From: Geminocystis herdmanii PCC 6308
GTDB taxonomy: Bacteria > Cyanobacteriota > Cyanobacteriia > Cyanobacteriales > Cyanobacteriaceae
Direction of reading: 5' to 3'
NCBI RefSeq assembly: GCF_000332235.1
Contig: NZ_CM001775.1
Coordinates: 2,696,230 to 2,760,229, forward strand
DNA: 64,000 bases
The notes below the pieces were generated by a model. That model did not search any database and was not told where the DNA came from. It saw only the letters and a list, made by a program, of their open reading frames with translations. Position 1 is the stretch's first letter; every line of letters starts with the position of its first letter. The translations under genes were made by a program, and so were the position numbers. Shown one piece after another: positions 1-8,720 of the stretch.

Positions 1-334
1 TTCTAGTGCGATCGCGCAGCGCCGTTTCACGATCGAGCCTTAAAATATCTGCATAATTAGATTTATCCATTGCCAAAATTAAATCATAGTATTCCAGATC
101 AAAATCTTCAATTTGTCTAGCTTTTCCCTTTAATTCAATGCCTCTTTTTTTAGCGGCTAACTGCATTCTTTGATCAGGAGAAGCTCCAATATGGTATCTT
201 GATGTACCAGCAGAATCACACTCAAATTTTTCTGTTAAGCCTTCTTTTTCAATCAAATAATTCATGATGTTTTCTGCTGAAGGCGATCGACATATATTAC
301 CTAGACAAACAAAAAGTAACTTAGTTTTTTCCAT
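1..334 (-). CDS. Low-molecular-weight protein tyrosine phosphatase (C-terminal part outside window)
   Basis: The reverse strand from the ATG at 334 reads MEKTKLLFVCLGNICRSPSA, which holds the P-loop CxNxCRS (C-x5-R) of the low-molecular-weight phosphotyrosine phosphatase family near the N-terminus. These cytosolic enzymes remove phosphate from tyrosine residues (or act as arsenate reductases in related subfamilies). The frame stays open to base 1, so about 111 residues are visible of a usual 150-160 and the catalytic Asp (DPY motif) is not seen. Near the truncated end, after NYADILRL, the frame runs through a copy of the GCAGCGCC hairpin repeat (bases 9-36), which inserts an Arg-rich peptide, an oddity that may alter the C-terminal half. 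Confidence 0.88.
   Translation of the reverse strand, partial: MEKTKLLFVCLGNICRSPSAENIMNYLIEKEGLTEKFECDSAGTSRYHIGASPDQRMQLAAKKRGIELKGKARQIEDFDLEYYDLILAMDKSNYADILRLDRETALRDRTR
9..36. repeat. GCAGCGCC hairpin repeat, copy 1 (inside phosphatase gene)
   Basis: CGATCGC, then GCAGCGCC, then the small hairpin CGT-TTC-ACG, then GATCGA. The same layout with a different but still self-complementary stem occurs at 2725, 58441 and 61256. This copy lies in frame within the phosphatase coding sequence. Confidence 0.8.
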
Positions 335-383
335 AATCAAATTTAGCAATATCTCAAAAATTCCTCATTCCTGATTCCTAATT

Positions 384-734
384 TTACATTCCGGGTAAGC
401 CTAAATTACCAGTTAAAGATTCCATTCTTTCTCTCATAATATCCGTAGATTGTTGATAGGCATCTTTAACAACAGCGGTAACTAAAGTTGATAATTCTTC
501 CGCACTTTTGCCCACTAAGGCTTCTGGTTTAATATCTATACTAATGGGTTTTTGATCTCCAGTAACCTTCACGATGATAAAACCGTCTTCGCTTTGCGCT
601 TCAATTTCCATCGCCTCTAATTCTTCTTGAAGTTTTTTGGCATCTTCTTGTATTTGTTGAGCTTTTTGAAAGGCGGAAGCTAATTCTTTCATTTTGCCTA
701 AGCCGAAACCAAATCCTTTTCCTTGATTATTCAT
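384..734 (-). CDS. YbaB/EbfC family nucleoid-associated protein
   Basis: 116 residues, the usual length for the YbaB/EbfC family of small dimeric DNA-binding nucleoid proteins. An N-terminal Gly-rich stretch ([12 protein letters not shown]) is followed by a long helix (about residues 15-45, [19 protein letters not shown]), then a beta region with the family-type [15 protein letters not shown] segment and a C-terminal helix that ends in GNLGLPGM. It sits alone between the phosphatase and def, transcribed on the same strand as both. In other bacteria the gene pairs with dnaX/recR, which is not the case here. Family assignment is firm; the exact role in this organism is inferred. Confidence 0.92.
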   Translation of the reverse strand: MNNQGKGFGFGLGKMKELASAFQKAQQIQEDAKKLQEELEAMEIEAQSEDGFIIVKVTGDQKPISIDIKPEALVGKSAEELSTLVTAVVKDAYQQSTDIMRERMESLTGNLGLPGM

Positions 735-811
735 ATTTTTTTAGTTGATATTTTCAATATTATAGATTAACAATAAATGTTGATACTGCTTAAACAAAGT
801 ATCTTTTTATC

Positions 812-856
812 TCACGCAAAGGCGCAAAGGCGCAAAGACGCAAAGAAAGACGCAAA
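812..856. repeat. Heptamer tandem repeat, CGCAAAG type
   Basis: Degenerate tandem units of CGCAAAG/GCGCAAA (ACGCAAAGGCGCAAAGGCGC and on). Shorter copies of the same motif are at 17429-17454 and, in reverse orientation, 47175-47214. This matches the short tandemly repeated heptamers known from cyanobacterial intergenic DNA. Confidence 0.75.
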
Positions 857-886
857 AAATTTTACGTTGAGTAGCAATCCTTTATC

Positions 887-1447
887 TTAGCTTATGGGTT
901 GCACCGCAGAAAGAGAAAATCCTTTTTTGTTTAATTCTTCGGTTAAGGCAAAATTATTTTTTACTCTATCGACAAATAATACTCCATTAAGATGATCCAT
1001 TTCGTGTTGAATCACTCTCGATAATAACCCCATGGCTTTCATTTTTTGCTGTTTCCCATACTCATCTTTATACACCACTTCGATCGATCTTGGACGAGTC
1101 ACCTCTAAAAAAACACTAGGAATACTTAAACATCCTTCTTCCATCACACATAAATCTCTACTCATTTTTTTGATTTCAGGATTAATCAAAATCATCGGCG
1201 GTGTATCTGGATTATCTGGTTGACAATCAATGACAATTATCTGTTTATGAATACCAATTTGAGGCGCGGCTAAACCGATACCGTTTTCGCTATACATGGT
1301 TTGCAACATTTCCTTCGCTAATTGTCGAATACTATCATCTACTTTTGCCACTCTTTTGGCAGGTTGACGCAATACTTTATCTCCTAAATAGTGCATTTCC
1401 AAAGGAGATTTATTTAATTTTTCTTTTTCTATCAAGTTTACAGTCAT
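887..1447 (-). CDS. def: Peptide deformylase
   Basis: 186 residues. Removes the N-formyl group from the starting methionine of new proteins; an Fe/Zn metalloenzyme of the cytosol. All three signature motifs are visible: motif 1 GIGLAAPQIG (about residues 56-65), motif 2 EGCLSIP with the metal-binding Cys, and motif 3 QHEMDHLNG with the HExxDH metal site. Length and motif order are those of a bacterial type 1 enzyme. The start ATG at 1447 gives a short N-terminal extension (MTVNLIEKEKLNKSPLEMHY) before the conserved core, usual for cyanobacterial proteins. Not in an obvious operon with fmt. Confidence 0.96.
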   Translation of the reverse strand: MTVNLIEKEKLNKSPLEMHYLGDKVLRQPAKRVAKVDDSIRQLAKEMLQTMYSENGIGLAAPQIGIHKQIIVIDCQPDNPDTPPMILINPEIKKMSRDLCVMEEGCLSIPSVFLEVTRPRSIEVVYKDEYGKQQKMKAMGLLSRVIQHEMDHLNGVLFVDRVKNNFALTEELNKKGFSLSAVQPIS

Positions 1448-1695
1448 AACTTAATTGTAAATTAACAATAATTTTTTTCAATATGAAACTATAATAAAAT
1501 CTTAACCTGATTTTTGTCCTATTCGATCGATCTCAAGGAATAATTCACAATATATGGTGTATAATATGTATTAACTGCACTAGATATACTCACCATCGGA
1601 TGTAGAAGAGCCATAATCTTATATTGATGAAAGTATCTAATAGAAATATAACTTTAACAAAAAGGGCTTTAAAAGATGGGAAAAAAATTAATAAT

Positions 1696-1946
1696 TAGGG
1701 TCTGCTGAAAAAGTCTTTTGATGAAGGTAGGAGATAGGAGTTAGGAGACAGGAGATAGGAGAAATACTGAAACATCAAGGTTTTGATGCTGTTAATAGAT
1801 AGAATGAGTATAGTTGTATTTAAAAAAATAAGGTTAAAAGTGTTGAATTTTTGAATAAAAATCCTTAAAACTGCACACTTTTTGATTAATGTATTATGCC
1901 TAAACTGTTGATTTTAATAGCTTTCTGATTTATTCAGCAAACCCTA
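1696..1946. mobile_element. MITE-like element with GGGTYTGCTGAAWAA terminal inverted repeats
   Basis: The left end TAGGGTCTGCTGAAAAAGTC (from 1696) and the right end, read on the other strand as TAGGGTTTGCTGAATAAATC, form imperfect inverted repeats around about 250 bp with no ORF. Both ends are flanked by TAATTA. A left-end-like relic is at 37857 and a right-end-like relic at 51424. The parental insertion sequence is not in this window. The rest of the 1448-2105 gap shows no gene. Confidence 0.65.
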
Positions 1947-2105
1947 ATTATGGCTTAAAAAATCAAGTAAAAAACTGATAGGCATATTAAAAATTAATCC
2001 TTATCAAAATCATTCTTTAATATTAAAAATTGTTTAATTTAGTAGGGCGAAACTTACCCTTTTTTAATGAGGTTTTAGGGGAATTAATCTGCTAATTAAA
2101 AAATT

Positions 2106-2330
2106 CTAAACCTCAATTAAATTAATACTACTAGGATTAGGTAATGATTCTCCAGTAGCTTCATAAGCCAAAATTAAAGACTCTAATGCTTCCTCACCAT
2201 TAGCTACCGCTTCGGCATAAGTATCACCGTGAGTGCGCCATTTTTGCCCGATAAAATCAGGAAATCCGACTAAAAAACAGTTATCTTCATTACTCCATTC
2301 AATCACCATTTTATATTTATATTTACTCAT
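2106..2330 (-). CDS. hicB: HicB family antitoxin
   Basis: 74 residues with the HicB-type partial RNase H fold signature (MVIEWSNEDNCFLVGFPDF, then THGDTYAEAVANGEEALESL). It neutralises a HicA mRNA interferase. It lacks a C-terminal DNA-binding extension, so it belongs to the short form. It overlaps the upstream hicA by 8 bp on the same strand, the tight coupling usual for these pairs. Both genes look intact, unlike most other toxin-antitoxin modules in this window. Confidence 0.85.
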   Translation of the reverse strand: MSKYKYKMVIEWSNEDNCFLVGFPDFIGQKWRTHGDTYAEAVANGEEALESLILAYEATGESLPNPSSINLIEV

Positions 2331-2535
2331 TATTTGTCTCTTTTTTAACTTCTAAAATAGCTTGTTTAATTAATTTTTCTTGATATATTTTGGCATCAGC
2401 ACCATCATTTCCTGATACAGTAATTTTGCCCAGATAATTTTCGTGTATCCAGTTAGTATGACTACCTTTGCCCGGCACTTGTTTAAAACCTGCTTGGATT
2501 AACATTTTTTTCAATTCTCTAACTTTTTTGGGCAT
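2323..2535 (-). CDS. hicA: HicA family toxin (mRNA interferase)
   Basis: 70 residues with the double-stranded-RNA-binding-like HicA core: KKVRELKKMLIQAGFKQ, then GKGSHTNWIH, which holds the catalytic His typical of the family. HicA cleaves mRNA and is blocked by HicB. First gene of the pair; its stop overlaps the hicB start. No CGATCG occurs in either gene, which agrees with mobility but is weak evidence at this length. Confidence 0.87.
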   Translation of the reverse strand: MPKKVRELKKMLIQAGFKQVPGKGSHTNWIHENYLGKITVSGNDGADAKIYQEKLIKQAILEVKKETNNE

Positions 2536-2724
2536 TGTCCATATTATAGAGTTTTGTTAATAATTTTGATTATAACTTATTGGTATATAATTATCTTTTA
2601 CAATAGTTCGATCATCAGCCTTATCTCAACAAATGATTTATCACGACGAGAAGTAGAAGTAGTTTAAAATAAATTAAGTAAAATACAAGAGTTGAAAACC
2701 AGAAGATGATTAAAACATCATAGA

Positions 2725-2759
2725 GTTCGATCAAGCAGCGCCGCCTTTGGCGATCGAAC
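2725..2759. repeat. GCAGCGCC hairpin repeat, copy 2 (intergenic)
   Basis: The most symmetrical copy: GTTCGATC at the left and GATCGAAC at the right are exact inverted repeats. Between them lie AAGCAGCGCC and the hairpin CGCC-TTT-GGCG. It lies in the 330-bp gap between hicA and the transglutaminase-fold gene; the rest of that gap shows no gene. Confidence 0.82.
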
Positions 2760-2865
2760 TTTTAAGACACAAATATGGATTTTCGATCGAAATTTTCCTT
2801 AAAATACTAACTTATTAAAAATCACTGATGTATAATTAATAGCTATAGCAACTTAGTTATTACTC

Positions 2866-5208
2866 ATGGAAAACTCACCACAAATCCCTAGTTTTAAAGC
2901 CATTATCCAGCACATAGAATCTTTCCCTCTCCCCAAAACCGAAGAATCTATCCTCCTGCGCATCTTAGTGCAAACTATGGTTATTGTTGGTATTATCGCC
3001 ACGGATGTCGCCGCTAGAAGCGAATTTCCTATGAGTGTTTGGGCAATTCCTTTAAGTATTCTTGGAGGGTTTATTAGTTGGAGACGCAGAAAGTTACGCA
3101 ATATTAGCCTTAAATTTGGTTTAGCTATTGCCATGATCATAACCTTAGTGTTTTTTTTAGGCAATCTAGTGGAAAATATTTTTGATAATCGCTTAGTCTT
3201 AGCAGAATTTTTAGTACAATTGCAGGTTTTGCATAGCTTTGATTTACCCAGAAGAAAAGACTTAGGCTATTCTATGATTATCGGAGTAATCTTAATTGGG
3301 GTAGCCGCCACTTTATCTCAAACTTTAGCTTTTGCACCTTGGTTATTACTATTTTTACTCATTGCCATTCCTACTATGGTACTTGATTATCGATCGAGAA
3401 TGGGCTTAAAAACATGGGAGACAGAATATAAACAAATTCAAAGAGAGAAAAATGTTCAGAAAAAACAACTACGGTGGCAAAACTCTCCTTTATCCCCCAA
3501 AAAACTCTTTAGTTTTGTCTTAATTATTCTTTTATTGGGCTTATCTTTATTTGCCATTATGCCCCGTTATCCGGGTTACAAATTACAAAGTTTCCCCGTC
3601 AGAGCACCTGAAGGATTACAACAAAACTTTACACCGGGCGAGAAAGATAGAGGTATTGTTAACCCCGGTTATAACCGAGATGGTACTGTAAATGATAACT
3701 TAATGGGAGAAGGTAACGGACAAGGTAGTGGTAGTGATAATTCTTACTATGGTTTTAATACTATCATTAACCAAAATTTACACGGTGCAAATATTTTACA
3801 GAAAAAAATAGTTTTGAGAATACGCTCTCAAGCCCCCGGATTTTGGCGAGTTTTAGCGTTTGATCATTATACTGGACAAGGGTGGGAAATTTCTAGGGAA
3901 AATCAAACCATCGATATTAAACGCAATCCTTGGAATTATCAATTTAACTTAGATGTACCTTTTCTTAAAAGTGACACGAGAAAAATTATTCAGACTTATA
4001 CTGTAGTTTCTGATTTACCTAATATTATCCCAGTACTCAAATATCCTCAATATATCTATTTTCCCACAGAACAACTTGCTTTAGATGCTGAGGGTAGTTT
4101 ACGATCGCCTGCAGGGTTAATTGAAGGTTTAACTTACACCACAGTATCACGAGTTCCCTATCGCAGTCAAACAGATTTAAAACAAGCAGGAAATTCTTAT
4201 CCCGAATTAATCACAAAATATCATTTAACTATCCCCGATAAAATTAAAGCCACATTAAAACAAAAAGCCGAAGAATTATTAGCAAAATCTCCTAACAAAT
4301 TAGAATCTAACTATGAAAAAGCCTTATATTTAGCCCAAGCTATTAAACAAAATTATGAGATTAAAACCGATTTTCCTTTACTCAATAATAATGACGATTT
4401 AACTTTAGCATTCTTAGAAAATGGCGGGGGTTATCCTGATCATTTTGCTACAGTGTACACCATGATGTTAAGATCGATCGATATTCCCTCCCGTTTAGTT
4501 GTCGGTTTTGGCACAGGACAATTTAACCCCTTTACAGGTTACTATGTTGTACATAACACCGATGCCCACGCCTTAAGCGAAGTCTATTTTCCTGACTATG
4601 GATGGCATTATTTTGATCCTTTACCCAGTCATGAGATCATACCACCATCCTTTGAAGATGACAACACCTTCGGAGTTTTAGGGCAATTATGGAAGTGGGT
4701 TGCCAGTTGGTTGCCTTCTCCTATTACCGCTTTTATCACAGCTTTATTCACCAAAATATTTAATACCATTACTAACCTATTTGCCTCCAGTTGGTTAGGA
4801 AAATTATGGCAATTTTTAACAGGTAGTTTTGTCGGAATTTTAATGGGATTTTTAGGCTTAATTATCCTTGCTTTTCTTAGTTGGTTAGGGTTGAATTTTG
4901 CTCAAAAATTATTGTATCGTTTAAAATTAGCTAAACTCAATCCCCTCGAAAAATTATATCGAGAAATGTTAGACTTATTAGCAGAAAAAAATTATCCAAA
5001 AAATTCGGCTCAAACTCCTCTTGAATATGCCCATAGTTTAAGAGAGTTTTTATCGATCGAACAACTAGAAATTATTATTTTAATTACCAATAGTTATGTA
5101 CAATGGCGTTATGGCAATATTCCTGCTAATTTAGATTATTTACAATCACAATTTAATTTATTAAATCGTAGTTTTACCAGCAAAAATATAAGTTTAATTA
5201 GCAATTAA
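2866..5208 (+). CDS. DUF3488/transglutaminase-like membrane protein (TgpA type), catalytic Cys missing
   Basis: 780 residues. The N-terminal half has several hydrophobic segments (about residues 30-200, and ILLLGLSLFAIMP near 220), followed by a periplasmic part with a transglutaminase-like core and a C-terminal membrane helix (about 650-690) plus a short DUF4129-like tail. This is the DUF3488-transglutaminase architecture of TgpA-type proteins. In the core, the expected G-x-C-x-x-x-A is NGGGYPDHFAT, with Pro at about residue 524 in the Cys position. The His (TDAH, about 568) and Asp (FDP, about 584) of the triad are kept. Cysteine protease or transglutaminase activity is therefore doubtful and a binding or structural role is possible. 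The gene stands alone. Confidence 0.85.
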   Translation: MENSPQIPSFKAIIQHIESFPLPKTEESILLRILVQTMVIVGIIATDVAARSEFPMSVWAIPLSILGGFISWRRRKLRNISLKFGLAIAMIITLVFFLGNLVENIFDNRLVLAEFLVQLQVLHSFDLPRRKDLGYSMIIGVILIGVAATLSQTLAFAPWLLLFLLIAIPTMVLDYRSRMGLKTWETEYKQIQREKNVQKKQLRWQNSPLSPKKLFSFVLIILLLGLSLFAIMPRYPGYKLQSFPVRAPEGLQQNFTPGEKDRGIVNPGYNRDGTVNDNLMGEGNGQGSGSDNSYYGFNTIINQNLHGANILQKKIVLRIRSQAPGFWRVLAFDHYTGQGWEISRENQTIDIKRNPWNYQFNLDVPFLKSDTRKIIQTYTVVSDLPNIIPVLKYPQYIYFPTEQLALDAEGSLRSPAGLIEGLTYTTVSRVPYRSQTDLKQAGNSYPELITKYHLTIPDKIKATLKQKAEELLAKSPNKLESNYEKALYLAQAIKQNYEIKTDFPLLNNNDDLTLAFLENGGGYPDHFATVYTMMLRSIDIPSRLVVGFGTGQFNPFTGYYVVHNTDAHALSEVYFPDYGWHYFDPLPSHEIIPPSFEDDNTFGVLGQLWKWVASWLPSPITAFITALFTKIFNTITNLFASSWLGKLWQFLTGSFVGILMGFLGLIILAFLSWLGLNFAQKLLYRLKLAKLNPLEKLYREMLDLLAEKNYPKNSAQTPLEYAHSLREFLSIEQLEIIILITNSYVQWRYGNIPANLDYLQSQFNLLNRSFTSKNISLISN

Positions 5209-5351
5209 TTTTAGAATTTACTTTTTAAAAGTAAAGATTTTATATAGAACAAATACTTAATTTTAAAAGCATTAAAATAATTTTTTCTATAGTTTCAATC
5301 AATTATTATCATGAAATCATCAATTATCCCAAAATTAAAACAACAATAGTT

Positions 5352-5735
5352 ATGAATAAACCTTTAAATATCACCTTAAATTTACCTTCTCCATGGCTAG
5401 AAAAAATTGAAAGTTTAGCCCAAGACAAAAAACAGCCTTTAACAGACTTAATTACTGATATTATTGGTCAATATTTAGGGGATAATCTACAGAATAATAG
5501 GCTCGATCGACTGGAAAAACAAGATCAAGATTTAATTACCCGACTAACCATCTTAGAAAGTAAAGACTATGATATTGAAAATCTCAAACATCGTTTTGAA
5601 ATTATGGAGAAACTCATTGCCAGTCTGCAAACTCAAGTTATCCCTCGTCCTCTCGATCGTATAGGACATTCTATCATGACCCATGAAGAAATTGAAGACG
5701 AACCCGACGAAATTCTTACAGATTTTTTAGATTAA
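5352..5735 (+). CDS. Conserved hypothetical protein with coiled coil
   Basis: 127 residues, not assigned to a named family. Residues 1-45 (MNKPLNITLNLPSPWLEKIE and on to DIIGQYL) look like a ribbon-helix-helix-like N-terminus such as those that open CopG-type proteins. Residues 50-95 form a heptad-like coiled coil (RLDRLEKQDQDLITRLTILE). The tail is acidic (HEEIEDEPDEILTDFLD). It is between the transglutaminase-fold gene and rnpB with its own ATG after TAGTT. A DNA-binding role is possible but only a guess. Confidence 0.7.
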   Translation: MNKPLNITLNLPSPWLEKIESLAQDKKQPLTDLITDIIGQYLGDNLQNNRLDRLEKQDQDLITRLTILESKDYDIENLKHRFEIMEKLIASLQTQVIPRPLDRIGHSIMTHEEIEDEPDEILTDFLD

Positions 5736-5775
5736 CTCTTTCTATCTCCCTCACTACTAAGAGGATAAGATAAAA

Positions 5776-6161
5776 AAAGAGAGTAAGGAGTAAGCCGGGT
5801 TCTGTTCCTTTGGTAAACTATTAGTAAACTAAAGGGGTAGTTATCTATCTAGGATGAACATTACTGATCACCTCAAGCGGTACACCGAAGACGAAATCGG
5901 GAAAAGATCAACCGTAATTCCTCCGACCTTGCTCCCCACCGGGGTTTACCGAGCCAGTACCTCTCGATACTGCTGGTGCGCTCTTACCGACACCTTTGCA
6001 CCCTTACCCGAAAACGGGCGGTATTTTTCTGTGGCACTATCCTCACGCTCACGCGCACTGGGCGTTACCCAGCAAGTTTGATCTTTTGGGAGCCCGGACT
6101 TTCCTCAAACTAAACTTCACAGGAAAAGTTTAATTTGCAACTACCGCTCTTACTCTCTTTT
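5776..6161 (-). ncRNA. rnpB: RNase P RNA (bacterial class A)
   Basis: Read on the minus strand, the segment holds the universal GAGGAAAGTCCGGGCTCCC block near the 5' end and ends with AACAGAACCCGGCTTACTCC. The ends pair over about 12 bp (AAAGAGAGTAAG with CTTACTCTCTTT), giving helix P1 and fixing the span to roughly 386 nt, the usual length. This is the catalytic RNA that matures tRNA 5' ends. A reading frame inside it (5854-6081) is an artefact. An AT-rich TATTAT-like -10 lies just upstream at about 6165-6172. Confidence 0.97.
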
Positions 6162-6207
6162 CTATTCTATAATATCATAAATTGTTAAATTTTCAATTCG
6201 ACTTTCT

Positions 6208-6951
6208 TTAGGCTTTTTTGTCTGGAAAATGGCTAATTTCTGCCGTGCCATAAAAGACAAATTCTTTATCTTTAATTCTAGCTCGATCGACCCTTAAACG
6301 AGTTCCATCTAAAACAAATTTATCTAAATCTAAGAGGTTATTAACATGATCAATTAACGCTTTCCCTAATAATTGACTGTCATTATTACCTTGATATTGA
6401 GGATTCGTAAATTGAATTTTGGTTCTACCTTCTACTTCTAAATTAGCAATAATATTAATACTAACTATTTCTGAATTAATACCAATTTTTATATCGGCTT
6501 TAATACCCAAAGATTTATCTTCATTAACAGTAATTTGAGTATTTTGAAAATGTAGTGATTGCTCTTGATATTGTAACTTTTGTAATTTATCAACAATAAA
6601 AGGAGTATTAAAAGAAGTAGTTAAATCTTCCTCCGTCAACACAATTCTCAAAGTTGCTTGAGTAGGTTGTCTTAATTTAACTTTACCACTAAAAATGGAG
6701 CTAAAATCGATAGAAATAGCTTGGAGATATAATTCCATGGCTTCGATTCTCAAACCATTATACATTAACATTCCATTACCGATGAAGTCGAAACCATCCA
6801 CACTTCCTTGTAAAAGTTTAGCCACTGGTTCAACCCTGAGATTTGCTTGTAATTTGCCTGTTTTTTTAAACAAGGCTGCGATCGCCGTTGTGATAGCCTT
6901 ACTGGCGATTTGATCTCCACTTTGTCCCGAAAAAGGTAAATTACCAAACAC
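6208..6951 (-). CDS. DUF2993 (LmeA-like) family protein
   Basis: 247 residues. The pattern of an N-terminal FSGQSGDQIASKAITTAI followed by alternating beta strands (LRIEAMELYLQAISIDFSSI and TQATLRIVLTEEDLTTSFN) is that of the DUF2993 family, common in cyanobacteria and related to the mycobacterial lipoprotein LmeA, which binds phospholipid. No signal peptide is seen, so it may be cytoplasmic or peripherally membrane-bound. It is convergent with nothing close by and follows rnpB on the same strand. Substrate unknown. Confidence 0.82.
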   Translation of the reverse strand: MFGNLPFSGQSGDQIASKAITTAIAALFKKTGKLQANLRVEPVAKLLQGSVDGFDFIGNGMLMYNGLRIEAMELYLQAISIDFSSIFSGKVKLRQPTQATLRIVLTEEDLTTSFNTPFIVDKLQKLQYQEQSLHFQNTQITVNEDKSLGIKADIKIGINSEIVSINIIANLEVEGRTKIQFTNPQYQGNNDSQLLGKALIDHVNNLLDLDKFVLDGTRLRVDRARIKDKEFVFYGTAEISHFPDKKA

Positions 6952-7106
6952 AATTGTTGTTATCGTCCTGATTTACTTTTACAATAATCCATTTTAACAT
7001 TAAGAAATGTTAAAACCTGAGTAAATCATAAAATTGTTAATAAAAATCAGGTACAGGAGAAATACCGAATCTAGTTAAACAGCATAAAACAATACAGACA
7101 CCAAAT

Positions 7107-7366
7107 ATGAACTCGATCGATAAAAATACGATCGTATCCCAACTTTATTGTACAACGGGGAAACCCACCAATAATTTTTTACTTGCACCGCCGAACTACG
7201 TTTCCGATACTCCTTTGATGGAATATAACATGGAAAAAGCAAAGGAATTATTAGATAATGCAGGATAGAAAGACAGTAAAGGTGACGGTATTCGAGATAA
7301 AAACGGTGTCGAAATGAAAGTAGTATTTCAAACAACCGTTAATCCCTTACGTCAAAAAAACCCAAG
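7107..7366 (+). pseudogene. Remnant of a peptide/nickel ABC transporter substrate-binding protein
   Basis: The plus-strand frame from 7107 reads TIVSQLY..TGKPTNNFLLAPP, then NMEKAKELLDNAG, then KGDGIRDKNGVEMKV and VVFQTTVNPLRQK, which is the hallmark internal segment of family 5 (DppA/OppA-like) solute-binding proteins. There is an in-frame TAG where the family has Trp (AGW), and a +1 frameshift in an A tract (about 7351-7357) after NPLRQ. Only about 85 of more than 500 codons remain. Mobile element A follows within about 25 bp. Clearly non-functional; the family call is from recognition of conserved motifs. Confidence 0.85.
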
Positions 7367-7388
7367 AAATAAACAGAGTTGGCAATCT

Positions 7389-7780
7389 TTAGCTTCTGCA
7401 GTAAGAAGCCCCACGTCCGTATTTTTCGGTAAAAGAACACACATTAAAATCGGCGTAGGATAAATTACGGTCAAGATTTATGATATAATTTGATTAATCG
7501 GTGCTAGAGAGATGTAGCCGTAGTCGGCGAACTCCCCGTTGTAGAAAGGCTAGAGACTACCTATCAATAAATTGATAGCCCCAATGCTTCACTGTTCCTC
7601 TTATAAGCTATAAGCGTAAATGAACAAAGGCGGGTGAAAAACTAAATAGAATTACTACCTTCGGAACGAGGGATAAAGCCTATCGCCAGAGAGTAAGACT
7701 CAATAATCTACAAAGATTAAAAAGCGTTTCTTTGGGTAGGAAGCCAACACTGTAATTTTAATTCAGTATGAGTAGTTCAC
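7389..7780 (+). mobile_element. Non-autonomous IS200/IS605-like element carrying a structured RNA, copy A
   Basis: About 392 bp that match 21069-21454 in inverted orientation over their full length. Shared parts in order: left tag TTAGCTTCTGC, a palindromic left end (GTAAGAAGCCCCACG with TTACGG; partly decayed in this copy), a TATAAT box (7484-7489), a conserved structured stretch beginning CGGTGCTAGAGAGATGTAGC, and a right-end hairpin (here partly degraded, intact in B) followed by GTAGTTCAC. There is no transposase ORF. The architecture (subterminal hairpins, no target duplication) points to IS200/IS605-type single-strand transposition; that family label is inference. Confidence 0.68.
7496..7770 (+). 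ncRNA. Putative omega-RNA-like or HEARO-like structured RNA, copy A
   Basis: Begins a few bases after TATAAT. Visible pairings include GTAGTC with GACTAC, CTATCAAT with ATTGATAG, TTCAC...TGTTC with GAACA...GTGAA, and a variable hairpin AATCT/AGATT. In copy B the last hairpin is TTGTTACT/AGTAACAA, so sequence changes while pairing is kept. The conservation between copies is of RNA type, not coding. Whether it is a TnpB-type guide RNA, a HEARO RNA or another class cannot be settled by eye. Confidence 0.5.
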
Positions 7781-7840
7781 TATTTTTATTTTGAATAATT
7801 TATCTCGATAAACTAGGACTCATCAAACCCGATAATAGAT

Positions 7841-8473
7841 TTATAGACGGTGTGACATTGCCCATTCCCTAATTTTTTGACGAATTGTTCTTCTTCCTTG
7901 TAAACGATATTGATTAATAACATCTGGTATTTCTTGCACGGGTAAATCTGGAAAAACTAAACTTGATCCTGATGTTTCATAGGTTTCATCGGCTTGTAAT
8001 AAATAAATATTCAACTGTTCTTCATCATAACACCACAATTCAGGTATCCCTAAACGCGCATAAATAGGAAAACGATTTAAAGATTTACTGGTAAGATCAA
8101 TTTCTAAGGCAAGATCAGGAGGAGGGTCTTGGTTTAAATCATAATCTAATTTACCTCTTATTTTAGGCTCATTCTGAAAATAAAAACAGTTGTCAGGTTC
8201 AACCCCAGCCATTTTTGCCTGTTTACGCCAAGTTGTAGAGCCTAAACTTTCATAATCTCTCTCTAAAACTTCAGCAATGTCTTGAATTGCTGTACCAATA
8301 TTTTCTTTAAAGTACTCGTGTTCGGGTAAAGGACTCATAATTTCTAAAGTTCCATAATCATAAGCAATCCTAGCAGAACGGATTTGTCCCAAATCTATGA
8401 GGATATTTTCAAATTGTTGCCAATCTATATTATAAAGTAAGACTCGATCGGCTCTCTTTTTGGTAAGCATCAT
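7841..8473 (-). CDS. Uma2 family endonuclease-like protein (DUF820)
   Basis: 210 residues with the PD-(D/E)xK-type core of the Uma2/DUF820 family, which is strongly expanded in cyanobacteria: YDYGTLEIMSPLPEHE near the N-terminus, then PPDLALEIDLTSKSL with the presumed catalytic D, E and K, then IYARLGIPELWCYDEEQLNIY. Biological role is unknown; a nuclease role is inferred from fold. It lies next to mobile element A on the opposite strand, and a second, divergent Uma2 gene follows at 8721. Confidence 0.88.
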   Translation of the reverse strand: MMLTKKRADRVLLYNIDWQQFENILIDLGQIRSARIAYDYGTLEIMSPLPEHEYFKENIGTAIQDIAEVLERDYESLGSTTWRKQAKMAGVEPDNCFYFQNEPKIRGKLDYDLNQDPPPDLALEIDLTSKSLNRFPIYARLGIPELWCYDEEQLNIYLLQADETYETSGSSLVFPDLPVQEIPDVINQYRLQGRRTIRQKIREWAMSHRL

Positions 8474-8720
8474 TATTGACTTGTGAAGGGTTTACTAATA
8501 TCATAACTGGATTTTTTGTTCGATCGAACGGTTATTTTTTCGTTTAAAGTAATTATAGATTTATTTTTTGAATATTAAAATATTCCATCAAAATTATGAG
8601 AAAACTAAGTAAATTTTCAATTAATTCTTATTATTTTTTGCTGTAGTTATCGATCGTCTTCACCGCTAATTTTATAGCTACCTGAGATAGAATATAGAGA
8701 AAGTAATCTGGTTAAAAATT

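Noticed and set aside
2853-3164. Minus-strand frame of 103 codons
   Set aside because: Antisense to the N-terminus of the transglutaminase-fold membrane protein.
5854-6081. Open frame of 75 codons
   Set aside because: It lies wholly inside the RNase P RNA gene on the opposite strand; the conserved sequence is explained by the RNA.
7075-7335. Minus-strand open frame of 86 codons
   Set aside because: Antisense to the peptide-binding-protein relic; composition is not protein-like and no family features are seen.
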